Shown: piece by piece, positions 34,172 through 43,978 of the stretch
Position numbering within the stretch: the first letter of the stretch is position 1
Layout: each line of letters starts with the position of its first letter
Origin: UBA1413 sp037447215
Lineage (GTDB): Bacteria; Bacteroidota; Bacteroidia; Bacteroidales; Prolixibacteraceae
Direction: 5' to 3'
Assembly: GCA_037447215.1 (NCBI GenBank)
Contig: JBBIHB010000003.1
Location: 85,145-149,144, forward strand
Length of the DNA: 64,000 nt
The notes under the pieces: model-generated
Told to the model about the DNA's origin: nothing
The model's input: the letters and a program-made list of their open reading frames with translations, nothing else
Database searches by the model: none
Made by a program: the position numbers and the translations under genes

Positions 34172-34784
34172 CTTTCCCTGTTTTATTTAATGGTTCTGAA
34201 ATATTTTTCTGCCATGCTATCAGGCCGATAAATGCCATAAAAGTATAAACAAGGAACAAAACAACTGTAGGCCACAGTCCCTTATACATATATAGGCCTG
34301 CCGATATGAGATCAACAACAATCCAGATTATCCAATGTTCCAGTATTTTTCGCGCAAGCATATAAGTTGCGACAATACTCAATGCTGTGGTTGCCGAATC
34401 CATAATGGGAACCGGTGAGTCAGTAAAATTCTTCAATATGGCATAAATAACTCCAAAAATCACGATGGTGTATAAAATTGCATATCTGATTTGAATTTTT
34501 GTAATTCTGCTGACTGGAAGCCGTGTCGAATGGTTTTCCGGATTCCTTTTAAGCCAGAGCCGCCAACCATAAAGGCTTATAAAGACGTAGTAAAGCTGTA
34601 GCCCCATGTCGGCATAAAACTTCGACTGAAAAAATACCACTACATATAAAATGGATGTAGCCAGCCCTGTAGGCCAGGTAAGAATATTCTGGCGAATGGA
34701 AAAAAGGATGTAAAGTATACCGAGAATGGCCCCCATTAACTCAATATAGTTTGCTGAGAGCCATTCTGTTAGTATTCCTGACAT
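34164..34784 (-). CDS. pnuC: nicotinamide riboside transporter PnuC
   Basis: A 206-residue inner-membrane protein with about seven hydrophobic helices. Family marks are the N-terminal IELMGAILGILYILFSIRQN, WPTGLATSILYVVVFF, YGWRLWLKR near residue 75 (the conserved Y-x-W-x-x-W), and GLYMYKGLWPTVVLFLVYTF near the C-terminus. It moves nicotinamide riboside by facilitated diffusion, with trapping by the kinase encoded just downstream. Confidence 0.93.
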   Translation of the reverse strand: MSGILTEWLSANYIELMGAILGILYILFSIRQNILTWPTGLATSILYVVVFFQSKFYADMGLQLYYVFISLYGWRLWLKRNPENHSTRLPVSRITKIQIRYAILYTIVIFGVIYAILKNFTDSPVPIMDSATTALSIVATYMLARKILEHWIIWIVVDLISAGLYMYKGLWPTVVLFLVYTFMAFIGLIAWQKNISEPLNKTGKDA

Positions 34785-34796
34785 GAATAAAAGCTG

Positions 34797-36404
34797 TTAT
34801 TCATTTTTTACCAGGAGTTCATTGAACATTTTCTGGTTCTTCAGAACTTCTAATGCTTTCAATATGGTTTTGTCGTCCTGATTGAAAATTTGGAAGAAAT
34901 GATCCCGAGTAAATAAATCACGTGCAACCAATGCTTTCATCTCTTTTTTCATGATATTGGTAGTGAAATCGATGCTTTCTTGATCACGTTCGATGCCTTC
35001 TTTTTCGCCTGTAGCTACAACAGCTTCAATTATGTCAGCAGTAATATGAAATTTTTTAATGAATGCCTCAAAATCAGGAAATTGTTTTTTAAGGTTTTCC
35101 CTGTTTTTGTCAACATAATCGAGTACAAAATTATTCAGGATACCGTTGCGCTGTAAACGGTTGTAGTAACGGTACATCATTGAAGTATCCATGCTGACAA
35201 AAATATCGGGCATTATACCACCGCCACCGTAAACAGTGCGACCATTAATCAATGTCCTGAATTTTAAAGAATCAGGGAATGAAATACTGTCGGCATGGAA
35301 CATTTCTCCATGCTCAAGCCTTCGCTGATAATCATTGCGGTACTCATTGATTCCATTATTGTAAGGTTTCTGGATTGCCCTGCCTGTGGGTGTATAATAG
35401 TGGGCTGTGGTCAACCGGACCATGGAACCATCGGTCAGGTAGAAAGGTTGCTGTACAAGTCCCTTCCCGAATGTCCGCCTTCCGATTATTATTCCACGGT
35501 CCCAGTCCTGAACAGCTCCTGCCACAATTTCACTTGCCGATGCCGAACCTTCGTTAACCAGAACAATTAGTTTACCATCTTCGAACATACCTTGCGTAGT
35601 TGCTTTATATTCCCTCTTAGGGTTATTTATCCCCTCGGTATAAACTACTAACTTATAGTTGGGAAGAAATTCGTCGGCAAGGTCGATGGCAGCCTTGAGA
35701 AAACCTCCGCCATTTCCTCTCAGGTCGAGAATAAGGTTTTTTACATTGCTTTTCTTCAATCCATCCATTGCAGTTTTAAACTCTTCGATAGTGGAGGCCG
35801 AGAAGCGGTTAAGTTTTATGTACCCGGTTTCCTTATCAATCATGTAAAAAGTATCAAGGCTGTAAATGGGGATTTTATCGCGGATGATGGTAAAGTCGAG
35901 CAATTGACTGCTGGTGCGTCGCTGAACCTGAAGGTCAACCTTTGTGCCTTTTTCTCCGCGAAGCATTTTCATTACGTCATCGTTTTTAAGGCCAACTCCG
36001 GCAACATTTTTCCCGTCAATAGTTATAATACGGTCGCCGGCAAGCAGCCCAACTTTTTCTGATGGCCCTCCCGGTACAGTTGATAATACAAGAAGTGTAT
36101 CTTTCAAGATATTGAACGTAATCCCAATACCTTCGAAATTAGCTTGCAAAGGTTCGTTCATCCTCTCAACTTCGTCTTTCGATATATATACTGAGTGAGG
36201 ATCTAACTCCAGGAGCAACGAAACAATTGCCTTTTCGGTCAAATCCGAAATATTCGTAGAATCAACATAATAGGAATCTATCAGTCGGAGCAACCTGCCG
36301 AATTTCTGACTGTTTTCCTGAACTGCCTGTGCAGTTGAATGCAATTTGAGTAACAGGATTATGACAGAGAATATTATTGTCCTAATCATTGTTTTTGCTT
36401 TCAT
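34797..36404 (-). CDS. S41-family C-terminal processing protease
   Basis: A 535-residue periplasmic serine protease. A signal peptide (RTIIFSVIILLLKLHSTAQA) precedes a PDZ domain at about 75-160 (FEGIGITFNILKDTLLVLST, GLLAGDRIITIDGKNVAG). The catalytic domain has the LDLRGNGGGFLKAAIDLADEF segment, the nucleophile in NEGSASASEIVAGA near residue 286 and the Lys in FGKGLVQQPF near 312, giving a Ser/Lys dyad. Such enzymes trim periplasmic or envelope proteins. The gene is followed 12 bases later by pnuC. Confidence 0.92.
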   Translation of the reverse strand: MKAKTMIRTIIFSVIILLLKLHSTAQAVQENSQKFGRLLRLIDSYYVDSTNISDLTEKAIVSLLLELDPHSVYISKDEVERMNEPLQANFEGIGITFNILKDTLLVLSTVPGGPSEKVGLLAGDRIITIDGKNVAGVGLKNDDVMKMLRGEKGTKVDLQVQRRTSSQLLDFTIIRDKIPIYSLDTFYMIDKETGYIKLNRFSASTIEEFKTAMDGLKKSNVKNLILDLRGNGGGFLKAAIDLADEFLPNYKLVVYTEGINNPKREYKATTQGMFEDGKLIVLVNEGSASASEIVAGAVQDWDRGIIIGRRTFGKGLVQQPFYLTDGSMVRLTTAHYYTPTGRAIQKPYNNGINEYRNDYQRRLEHGEMFHADSISFPDSLKFRTLINGRTVYGGGGIMPDIFVSMDTSMMYRYYNRLQRNGILNNFVLDYVDKNRENLKKQFPDFEAFIKKFHITADIIEAVVATGEKEGIERDQESIDFTTNIMKKEMKALVARDLFTRDHFFQIFNQDDKTILKALEVLKNQKMFNELLVKNE

Positions 36405-36560
36405 TATTGAAATCCTTTAAATATATTTATTTCTGACAAATCAACTATGATGTGGCTCAGAGTATAGTCATTGCAAAGCATATACCAAAATTTATCTTAC
36501 AAATTCCTGATTTCCCTTATTAACGTTACAACTATGCACAATGTTTTTCTGATGTAAAGG

Positions 36561-38090
36561 TTATTCCCATTCAATGGTGGCTGGCGGTTTTGAACTGATG
36601 TCGTAAACTACCCTGTTGATCCCTTTAACTTTATTGATTATTTCGTTGCTCATTTTTGACAGAAAATCGTAAGGTAGATGTACCCAGTCAGCTGTCATTC
36701 CATCTGTTGAGGTAACTGCCCTGAGAACAATGGCATTTTCATAAGTCCTTTCATCTCCCATTACCCCGACCGATTGAACCGGAAGCAATATTACAGCAGC
36801 CTGCCAGACTTCGTCATATAATCCCCAATCCTTTAAACCGTTAATAAAAATTGCATCAGCTTCCTGCAAGGTTGCAACTTTTTCTGCTGTAACCTCACCA
36901 AGTATCCTGATCCCCATACCTGGTCCCGGGAAAGGGTGACGTACGAGCAATTCCTTTTTCAAACCAAGCGAAGCACCAACACGGCGTACTTCATCTTTAA
37001 AAAGCAACCGAAGTGGTTCAACAACCTTAAGTCTCATGGTTTCAGGCAACCCTCCCACATTATGGTGTGATTTTATTGTTGCCGATGGACCATTAACCGA
37101 AACCGATTCGATCACATCGGGATAGATTGTGCCTTGTGCAAGCCACTTTACATCTACAATTTTATGTGCTTCTTCGTCGAATACTTCAATAAAATTGCGC
37201 CCGATGATCTTTCTTTTCTGCTCAGGGTCGGTTACGCCTTTCAGGTCATTGAAAAATTTATTACGGGCATCAACTCCCAATACATTGAGCCCCATATCTT
37301 CATAGGAATGAAGAACCGATTCAAACTCATTTTTGCGCAAAAGGCCATGATCAACAAATATGCAAGTCAGGTTTTTGCCGATGGCTTTGTTGAGAAGCAC
37401 TGCTGTAACAGAAGAATCGACACCGCCTGATAAACCCAGAACAACTTTATCGTTACCGAGTTGCCGGCGCAATTCCTGAACAGTTGTTTCAACGAACGAT
37501 GCAGGTGTCCAGTTTTGTTTGTTGCCGCAAATGTTAACCGCATAGTTAAATAAAATCTGCATTCCTTCAGTAGTATGATATACTTCCGGGTGAAACTGAA
37601 TGCCCCAGGTTTTTTCGTTATCAACTTTGTAACCGGCAAGTTCTACATCTTCTGTTGAGGCGGTAACCTTATAATTTGGAGGAAGTTTAACGATGGTGTC
37701 ACCGTGCGACATCCATACCTGCGAATGTTTGCTAATATCCCTGAACAATTCAGAGTCATGGTCGATAAAGCCAAGGTTTGCCCTCCCATATTCCCGCGAA
37801 TCAGAAGGGGCAACCTCGCCTCCGAAAAAATGTGCCAGGTATTGGGCGCCATAACAAATACCAAGTATGGGTAATTTCCCTTTTATTTCCGATAAATCGG
37901 GGTGGGGTGCGTCTTTGTCCCTAACTGAAAATGGACTGCCCGAAAGGATTACCCCTGTCACAGCAGCATCAATTGCCGGTAAATTATTGAATGGATGAAT
38001 TTCGCAATAAACATTCAATTCACGGATCCGGCGACCGATTAATTGTGTATATTGAGATCCAAAATCGAGTATTAAAATTTTTTCCTGCAT
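36561..38090 (-). CDS. guaA: GMP synthase (glutamine-hydrolysing)
   Basis: A 509-residue enzyme aminating XMP to GMP using glutamine and ATP. The start is set at the ATG at 38090, giving the standard N-terminus MQEKILILDFGSQYTQLIGR; an upstream in-frame ATG at 38150 would add 20 unusual residues. The class I glutaminase domain has Cys79 in GICYGAQY and the His-Glu pair in IQFHPEVYHT. The ATP pyrophosphatase P-loop is GLSGGVDSSV, and the dimerisation domain ends in SSKPPATIEWE. Confidence 0.96.
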   Translation of the reverse strand: MQEKILILDFGSQYTQLIGRRIRELNVYCEIHPFNNLPAIDAAVTGVILSGSPFSVRDKDAPHPDLSEIKGKLPILGICYGAQYLAHFFGGEVAPSDSREYGRANLGFIDHDSELFRDISKHSQVWMSHGDTIVKLPPNYKVTASTEDVELAGYKVDNEKTWGIQFHPEVYHTTEGMQILFNYAVNICGNKQNWTPASFVETTVQELRRQLGNDKVVLGLSGGVDSSVTAVLLNKAIGKNLTCIFVDHGLLRKNEFESVLHSYEDMGLNVLGVDARNKFFNDLKGVTDPEQKRKIIGRNFIEVFDEEAHKIVDVKWLAQGTIYPDVIESVSVNGPSATIKSHHNVGGLPETMRLKVVEPLRLLFKDEVRRVGASLGLKKELLVRHPFPGPGMGIRILGEVTAEKVATLQEADAIFINGLKDWGLYDEVWQAAVILLPVQSVGVMGDERTYENAIVLRAVTSTDGMTADWVHLPYDFLSKMSNEIINKVKGINRVVYDISSKPPATIEWE

Positions 38091-38267
38091 GTAAATTTCT
38101 TTTGGTGCCAAATATACCTCAACTGCACTAAAATTCAAAAGTAAATTCATTCATGACAGGTTATGCTTAAAGGAAAATTCTTGTCGGCCTGATGAATAGC
38201 AATATACTCATGGATAGAATTATTAATTTTGGCACACAATTGGGTTAATTCCAGAAAAATTTCAGAA

Positions 38268-40532
38268 ATGAGAAATAGTCTGTTTTTTTTATTGATCTTT
38301 TTATTCTCTGGAGCAATTTACAATATCATTGCACAGGAGAATATCAATCTACGTTATGAAACTATTGATGGTAAGACCTTTATTTTACATCCGGTAGTTG
38401 CGGGTGAAACACTTTATTCAATCGGGAAGAAATACAATATTGAGGCGCTTGGAATTGTAAATTATAATCCTCAATTGGTTTCGGGCTTAAAAGCAGGGGA
38501 TGTGCTTAGGATTCCAGTCCCTTCTGATAAAAACAATCCGGGCCCAATAATGGAAGCCCCAAAGCCACAACAGTTCATTACCCATACAGTTCAGAGAAAG
38601 GAAACTCTCTATTCTATTTCGCGGCAGTACCAGATTTCCATTGACGATATCCTGAAATATAATCCAGGATTGACACAATTACGCAGAGGTGATAAAATTC
38701 AGATTCCTGATTTCAAGCAGGAAACTAAGGTTCAGATTGCTGAGGGAAAACCTGATAAAGAAGTTATTATTCACGATGTAGTTGCAGGTGAAACCCTATT
38801 TGCCATATCGCGCAAATATGGGATTACTGTGCCACTGATACATGACCTGAATCCTGATGTGGCGATTATTCAGCCTGGTATGAAGCTCAGGATACCCTTA
38901 AAGGCTCAAAATATTGAACCGGCAACAGCCAAACCCACCGAAGCTGAAAATTTTATTGAACATACCATCGCTCCCGGCGAAACTTTGTTTTCGCTTACAA
39001 GAAAGTATGATGTATCGGCCGAACATTTAATTGATTTAAATCCTTCGCTCGATGGCTCCTTCAAATCTGGAACGGTAATCAGGATTCCTGTCAGGAAAGC
39101 ACAAACCATCGATAATATGATCGGCCATATAGTGAAAAAAGGTGAAACAATATATAGTATTGCAAAAAATTATAATGTTCGGACAGCAGATATTGTTGCA
39201 TGGAACAGTTTTCTGGAGTATCGTTCAATTATTGAAGGAGATATTTTGAAGCTAATTCCCGGGGAGCCTGACCTTCATGCGCCTGCCCGTTATGATGACG
39301 ATCGGACAATTTCTTCAGCCGAATGTCACAACCTTTTCAAAAACCGGCAACGAGGCAAGACAATTGAAGTGGTGTTATTGTTACCGCTGATGGTCGATTC
39401 AAATATTTCAATGAATGGCGACCAACTTGCATCCGGGTTCAAGGGGGGGTCTAACCTGGAAATATCACCCGATTCGGTTCAGGTATTCCGGAATGAAAAG
39501 GGGCCACAAATCAGGTTTCAGGGAAATTCGGAGAATTTTATTCATTTTTATGAAGGTGTGCTACTGGCAGTTGATTCCCTCATTCAGTTAGGAATTAATA
39601 TAAATCTCAAAGTTTACGATACCGAACAAAAGGAATCACGTGTAAGGCAACTGGTTGCAACCGACAGGTTGAGAAATGCCGATCTCATTATTGGTCCGGT
39701 TTTCCCAAATGAACAAAAAGAGATAGCCGAATATGCCGTGAAGAACCGGAAACCAATGATTTCACCTCTTTCGGCTACCGATGATATTACAAAAAATAAC
39801 TCCTGGTATTTTCAGATAAATACACCGCGTAATATCATCAATCAACTGACTGCAGCGCATGTTGCTGAAAGTTATCAGTCAGCCAACTACATTTTATTAA
39901 GGACCGGAAATCAAAATACTCAGCAGGATAATGAATTTGTGAGTTTGATAAGGGAAAAAGTATCACAGCGCGGGAATTCAAAAATTAATTTCTACGATTT
40001 TCATAAATCAGGTCTTGCTGGCCTCAGGCAACTGGTGGTAAGTGATCGGAAGAATGTTGTTGTTCTGACTTCGTCAAACGAAGCTGAGGTCAGTGTGGGA
40101 TTGTCAAACTTGCATACTCTTGCTCCCAGCTATGATATCACAGTTATTGGAACTAACCGCTTTATCCAGTTTGAAAGCATTAATCAAGAATATTTTCATG
40201 ATGGGCAGCTTGAGTTTTTGGCTCCTTACTGGCCCGATTACAGTAAAGATGTGACAAAATCATTTGTAAGGAAATTCAGGAATAACTTTAAAACGGAACC
40301 CAATCAATTCAGTATGCAAGGTTATGATGTTACTTTTTTCTTTGTAAAGGCAATTGATGATTTTGGTTCCGATTTCAGAGATTGTATTGAATTTGTAAAT
40401 CCACAACTTGTGCAAGGGAAATACCGTTTTGAGCGGCTACCCTCAGGGGGATTTGTAAACAAAGGATTAAGTGTCGTAAGGTTCACCCGCGATTACAGGG
40501 TAGTATCAATTGAGGATATTTTACACAAATAA
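38268..40532 (+). CDS. five-LysM exported protein with receptor-type ligand-binding domain
   Basis: About 754 residues from the ATG at 38268; an earlier in-frame TTG is less likely. A signal peptide (NSLFFLLIFLFSGAIYNIIAQ) is followed by five LysM domains across residues 35-345, each starting like VAGETLYSIGKKYNI, VQRKETLYSISRQYQI or APGETLFSLTRKYDV and ending in a RIPV-type strand. The C-terminal 370 residues resemble a periplasmic binding fold (VLLLPLMVDSN, YEGVLLAVDSLIQLGININL, NADLIIGPVFPNEQKEIAEY, KPMISPLSATDDITKNN), as in LpoA/LppC and amino-acid receptors. The protein could tether a ligand or regulator to peptidoglycan; function is unknown. Confidence 0.85.
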   Translation: MRNSLFFLLIFLFSGAIYNIIAQENINLRYETIDGKTFILHPVVAGETLYSIGKKYNIEALGIVNYNPQLVSGLKAGDVLRIPVPSDKNNPGPIMEAPKPQQFITHTVQRKETLYSISRQYQISIDDILKYNPGLTQLRRGDKIQIPDFKQETKVQIAEGKPDKEVIIHDVVAGETLFAISRKYGITVPLIHDLNPDVAIIQPGMKLRIPLKAQNIEPATAKPTEAENFIEHTIAPGETLFSLTRKYDVSAEHLIDLNPSLDGSFKSGTVIRIPVRKAQTIDNMIGHIVKKGETIYSIAKNYNVRTADIVAWNSFLEYRSIIEGDILKLIPGEPDLHAPARYDDDRTISSAECHNLFKNRQRGKTIEVVLLLPLMVDSNISMNGDQLASGFKGGSNLEISPDSVQVFRNEKGPQIRFQGNSENFIHFYEGVLLAVDSLIQLGININLKVYDTEQKESRVRQLVATDRLRNADLIIGPVFPNEQKEIAEYAVKNRKPMISPLSATDDITKNNSWYFQINTPRNIINQLTAAHVAESYQSANYILLRTGNQNTQQDNEFVSLIREKVSQRGNSKINFYDFHKSGLAGLRQLVVSDRKNVVVLTSSNEAEVSVGLSNLHTLAPSYDITVIGTNRFIQFESINQEYFHDGQLEFLAPYWPDYSKDVTKSFVRKFRNNFKTEPNQFSMQGYDVTFFFVKAIDDFGSDFRDCIEFVNPQLVQGKYRFERLPSGGFVNKGLSVVRFTRDYRVVSIEDILHK

Positions 40533-40540
40533 AAAGTAAA

Positions 40541-40570
40541 AAACCGCATACTGAAAAGATGCGGTTCTAT
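40541..40570. terminator. shared terminator between the LysM gene and rocD
   Basis: An 8-bp stem AACCGCAT / ATGCGGTT with loop ACTGAAAAG lies in the 41-base gap between two convergent genes. The minus-strand side is followed by a T run, so it mainly serves rocD. Confidence 0.65.
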
Positions 40571-40573
40571 ATT

Positions 40574-41797
40574 TCATATCCCCATTTCGGCAAATGACTT
40601 TTTTATTAATCCTATAGCCTCTCTCAGTTGTACTTCGTTAATAACCAATGGTGGCGTAAACCTGATGATATGTTCATGGGTTGGTTTGGCAATAATTCCA
40701 TTTTCCTTCATCTGGAGGCAAACCTGCCAGGCCGATTTGGGTGCTCCGGGCTTTATTGCAATTGCGTTAAGTAATCCTTTACCCCTAACCGCTTCAATCA
40801 TTTCCGATTTTATGGATCCCATTTCGTTTCGGAATATTTCGCCCATTTTTTCAGCATTATCTGCAAGTTTTTCTTCCCTGATTACATCTATTGCAGCCAT
40901 TGCAACTGTGGCGGCAATCGGATTTCCACCATAAGTGCTCCCATGTTCGCCGGGTTTTATGGTTAGCATGATTTCATCATCGGCTAACACACACGAAACC
41001 GGATACATTCCACCCGAAAGGGCTTTCCCAAGAACAAGTATGTCGGGCCTGACTCCTTCATGGTCGCAGGCAAGCATTTTTCCGGTGCGGGCCAAACCTG
41101 TCTGTACTTCATCAGCTATGAACAATACATTGTGTTTTTTGCATAATTCGGCAGCTTTTGCCAGATACCCATCTTCAGGAACATAAACCCCTGCTTCGGC
41201 CTGAATAGGCTCAACCAGGAATCCTGCAACATTCCGGTCATTCAAAGTACACTCAAGAGCTTCAATATCGTTGTACGGGATGTTGATAAATCCGGGTGTA
41301 TAAGGTCCGTAATCATTGTAAGAATCCGGGTCGGACGACATGGAAATGATTGTGATGGTGCGTCCATGGAAATTTCCGTTGCAAACAACAATTTTTGCCT
41401 CATTACGAGGAATTCCTTTCACTTTGTATGCCCATTTCCGACAAAGCTTAAGTGCGGTTTCATCGGCTTCGGCTCCCGAGTTCATAGGAAGCATACGGTC
41501 ATATCCAAATAATTTTGTCATATATTCTTCCCATTGGCCGAGAACATTGTTGTAAAATGCTCTTGAGGTAAGTGCCAATTTTGCAGCCTGTTCTGATAAA
41601 GCCTTAACAAGCCTTGGGTGGCAATGCCCTTGGTTAACAGCTGAATAGGCAGCAAGGAAATCAAAATATTTTTTGCCTTCGACGTCCCATACAAATACAC
41701 CTTCGCCTCGCTCAAGCACAACCGGAAGGGGATGATAATTGTGTGCACCAAACTTTTCTTCGCGCTCCATATAATCGCGGCTACTCATTTTTTCCAT
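40574..41797 (-). CDS. rocD: ornithine aminotransferase (ornithine--oxo-acid transaminase)
   Basis: A 407-residue class III PLP aminotransferase moving the delta-amino group of ornithine to 2-oxoglutarate, giving glutamate semialdehyde. Key segments are NYHPLPVVLERGEGVFVWD, LAAYSAVNQGHCHPRLVKAL, LPMNSGAEADETALKL, LFIADEVQTGLARTGKML and LVLGKALSGGMYPVS with the PLP-binding Lys258. The N-terminus is the OAT form rather than the acetylornithine (ArgD) form. It stands alone. Confidence 0.93.
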   Translation of the reverse strand: MEKMSSRDYMEREEKFGAHNYHPLPVVLERGEGVFVWDVEGKKYFDFLAAYSAVNQGHCHPRLVKALSEQAAKLALTSRAFYNNVLGQWEEYMTKLFGYDRMLPMNSGAEADETALKLCRKWAYKVKGIPRNEAKIVVCNGNFHGRTITIISMSSDPDSYNDYGPYTPGFINIPYNDIEALECTLNDRNVAGFLVEPIQAEAGVYVPEDGYLAKAAELCKKHNVLFIADEVQTGLARTGKMLACDHEGVRPDILVLGKALSGGMYPVSCVLADDEIMLTIKPGEHGSTYGGNPIAATVAMAAIDVIREEKLADNAEKMGEIFRNEMGSIKSEMIEAVRGKGLLNAIAIKPGAPKSAWQVCLQMKENGIIAKPTHEHIIRFTPPLVINEVQLREAIGLIKKSFAEMGI

Positions 41798-41905
41798 ATC
41801 GAAATTTTTATTGTTGAAAATGCAGAATTACAATTTTTGGTACGATTTTCAAAACAGGAAGCACTGTTTCTTAATAGTTCTGGATATGACTTTTGTCATT
41901 TCATT

Positions 41906-43969
41906 TTATTTCCAGAATTTTGCAATTGCTGCTTCGGTTGCAATGAAAAACAAGGCCATAATGATAAACCATTTCCACATACGTTTCCCATTCGTAATTT
42001 CTTCGAAAATTTCAGAAAAGCGGCCTTCCTGATTTTGAATTACAGAAGTGAATTTAAGGTTATTCTTTTCTGTTTCAGATTTAAGTTGAGGATAGTTGAA
42101 AAATCGGAAATCGGATTCCCTTCTGTCATAATTCATCGATATTACACCTGCAATCTTCTCGTTGTTCATTATTCTGTAATGTCCTGCTTTCTCGAAGGAG
42201 CTTCCTAAATGTATCCTCAACATATTTTCCTCAGAAGATGATAATTCAGGGATAAACGATTCTATGCTACCGGTTAGGTTTACTCTCCATCCTGTTAATT
42301 CACTATCCGGAAAATCAGGCAAACCAGCATAAACATCACTCCCAATTGTATAGAACATTTTCTGGTGGGGAAGACTGTTAATAACCAAACTGTATAGCGT
42401 AGGAACAAACAGGATATCGCGGGCGAATGCCTCATTTATTCCCGAAAACGGGAAACTGAATACCACAAAGTTACCACTGCCAACTGGCTGAGTTGACAAA
42501 GTTTTAGCTCCATTTCTGAACCAGAGCAATGGAGTTTCGTTAATTCTTACAGAAGGGGGGAAAACAAAACTTCCTTTAATTAACGGAAATTCAATTTCAG
42601 GATTTCTTTCCCTGAATACCTGTGCGTAAACCGGATGTTTCCATTCTATTCCGCCTATTCGTTGTTGCGTTGTATCAAACCTCTCGATCAGATTTGAACT
42701 GAAACGCGCCAAAAACTCATTATAACCTGCAATGTTACCATCAGGTTCGGGGAAAAATATTACTGTGGTGCCGTTATTTGCTAATCGCCATAGTTCAGTA
42801 ATCAGTCCACTGCTGATTTCATTTACATTAAGGATGAAAATAGCATTGAATTCCGAAAGCCGGCTGATAGCCATATTTTCGATGGTCATTTCACTGAAAT
42901 TCACATAATCATCGCCGGCAAACAAAGCCCTTAGCCACCTGATTCCGGAGGTTCCTCTGAAAGCATTGCTGTAAATGGCAAGAGTATTTAATTCGGGGTG
43001 TACTGTGTAATTCAGGTAAAAATTATTGTCGTGCGTAATGGGATAATCTGATATTTCGGCATAACCTGACTGAATTCCCGAAGACAGGTTCATGAATTGT
43101 AGTTCAACAAGTCGCTCCCCCCATGGATCAATATCAAAATTGCCCAATGCTTTTAATGTATCGTTCAGGTAAAACCTAACCGGAAGATTTTGATAAGCTT
43201 CATCGGATTGGTTGATTATCCTGATATTCAGCACCTCTTCCTGCCCAAGTTTATGGGCAGGTGTTTCCATCCAGCATGAATCGATATAGAGGTTTGAAAC
43301 TATATCGGGTGTGAGTGGAAGAAAATAGTTATAAAACAATGAATCGGGAACAAAATTCTGAAGATCGGTAATCCGTGTTTGAAAATCGCTCAGAAAATAG
43401 GTTGTTGTTCCTGGATTCTGTTCAGGATAGTTGTACCCCGTCCTGATCCGGTTATAGATTACAGAAAGCGGAACCGTTCGCGAAGATGATTTTACTTCGG
43501 CAATTTGCTGAATAAATTGCTCTTTGTTGAACAGGTGGCGATGCCGTGGATGAAAGTCGTTGGTTATTAGCCTGAAACTGGTTCCAACCGGATAAGCTTC
43601 TGTAATTTCGAAAGCTTTATTCCTGGCCAATTCGAGTAGTTGCCCACGGGTTGATACTGCATTCATGCTGAACGAGTTATCGATATATACCGTAATTATC
43701 TGGGTTTGTTGATGATTTTCTGGGTTGCCGGATGGAATAAATGGTTGTGCAAATGCAAAAACCAGGCAAACAATGGTTAATATTCGGGCAAGCAACATCA
43801 ACAGATGTTTAAGCTGGGTTTTCTTTTTCGATTCTTTTTTGATGTTTTTGAGGTAATTTACATTGCTGAAATATACTGTGGTATATCTTCTGAAACTGAA
43901 TAGATGAATCAGGATTGGGATTGCAATCGTTAAAAGGGCAAATAAGAAAGCAGGGAAAAGGAATTTCAT
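41906..43969 (-). CDS. BatA-domain membrane protein
   Basis: About 687 residues from the ATG at 43969 (an upstream TTG would add two). The N-terminal BatA domain is clear: FLFPAFLFALLTIAIPILIH and LFSFRRYTTVYFSNV with two membrane helices (about 5-25 and 56-76, ending AFAQPFIPSG). A von Willebrand A-like fold follows (VYIDNSFSMN near residues 95-104, DxSxS motif changed to DNSFS), then a long beta-rich periplasmic region and a C-terminal helix WFIIMALFFIATEAAIAKF. Bacteroidota encode several such stand-alone proteins, related to the BatA/BatB aerotolerance set; role unknown. Confidence 0.83.
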   Translation of the reverse strand: MKFLFPAFLFALLTIAIPILIHLFSFRRYTTVYFSNVNYLKNIKKESKKKTQLKHLLMLLARILTIVCLVFAFAQPFIPSGNPENHQQTQIITVYIDNSFSMNAVSTRGQLLELARNKAFEITEAYPVGTSFRLITNDFHPRHRHLFNKEQFIQQIAEVKSSSRTVPLSVIYNRIRTGYNYPEQNPGTTTYFLSDFQTRITDLQNFVPDSLFYNYFLPLTPDIVSNLYIDSCWMETPAHKLGQEEVLNIRIINQSDEAYQNLPVRFYLNDTLKALGNFDIDPWGERLVELQFMNLSSGIQSGYAEISDYPITHDNNFYLNYTVHPELNTLAIYSNAFRGTSGIRWLRALFAGDDYVNFSEMTIENMAISRLSEFNAIFILNVNEISSGLITELWRLANNGTTVIFFPEPDGNIAGYNEFLARFSSNLIERFDTTQQRIGGIEWKHPVYAQVFRERNPEIEFPLIKGSFVFPPSVRINETPLLWFRNGAKTLSTQPVGSGNFVVFSFPFSGINEAFARDILFVPTLYSLVINSLPHQKMFYTIGSDVYAGLPDFPDSELTGWRVNLTGSIESFIPELSSSEENMLRIHLGSSFEKAGHYRIMNNEKIAGVISMNYDRRESDFRFFNYPQLKSETEKNNLKFTSVIQNQEGRFSEIFEEITNGKRMWKWFIIMALFFIATEAAIAKFWK

Positions 43970-43978
43970 AATCAAAAC

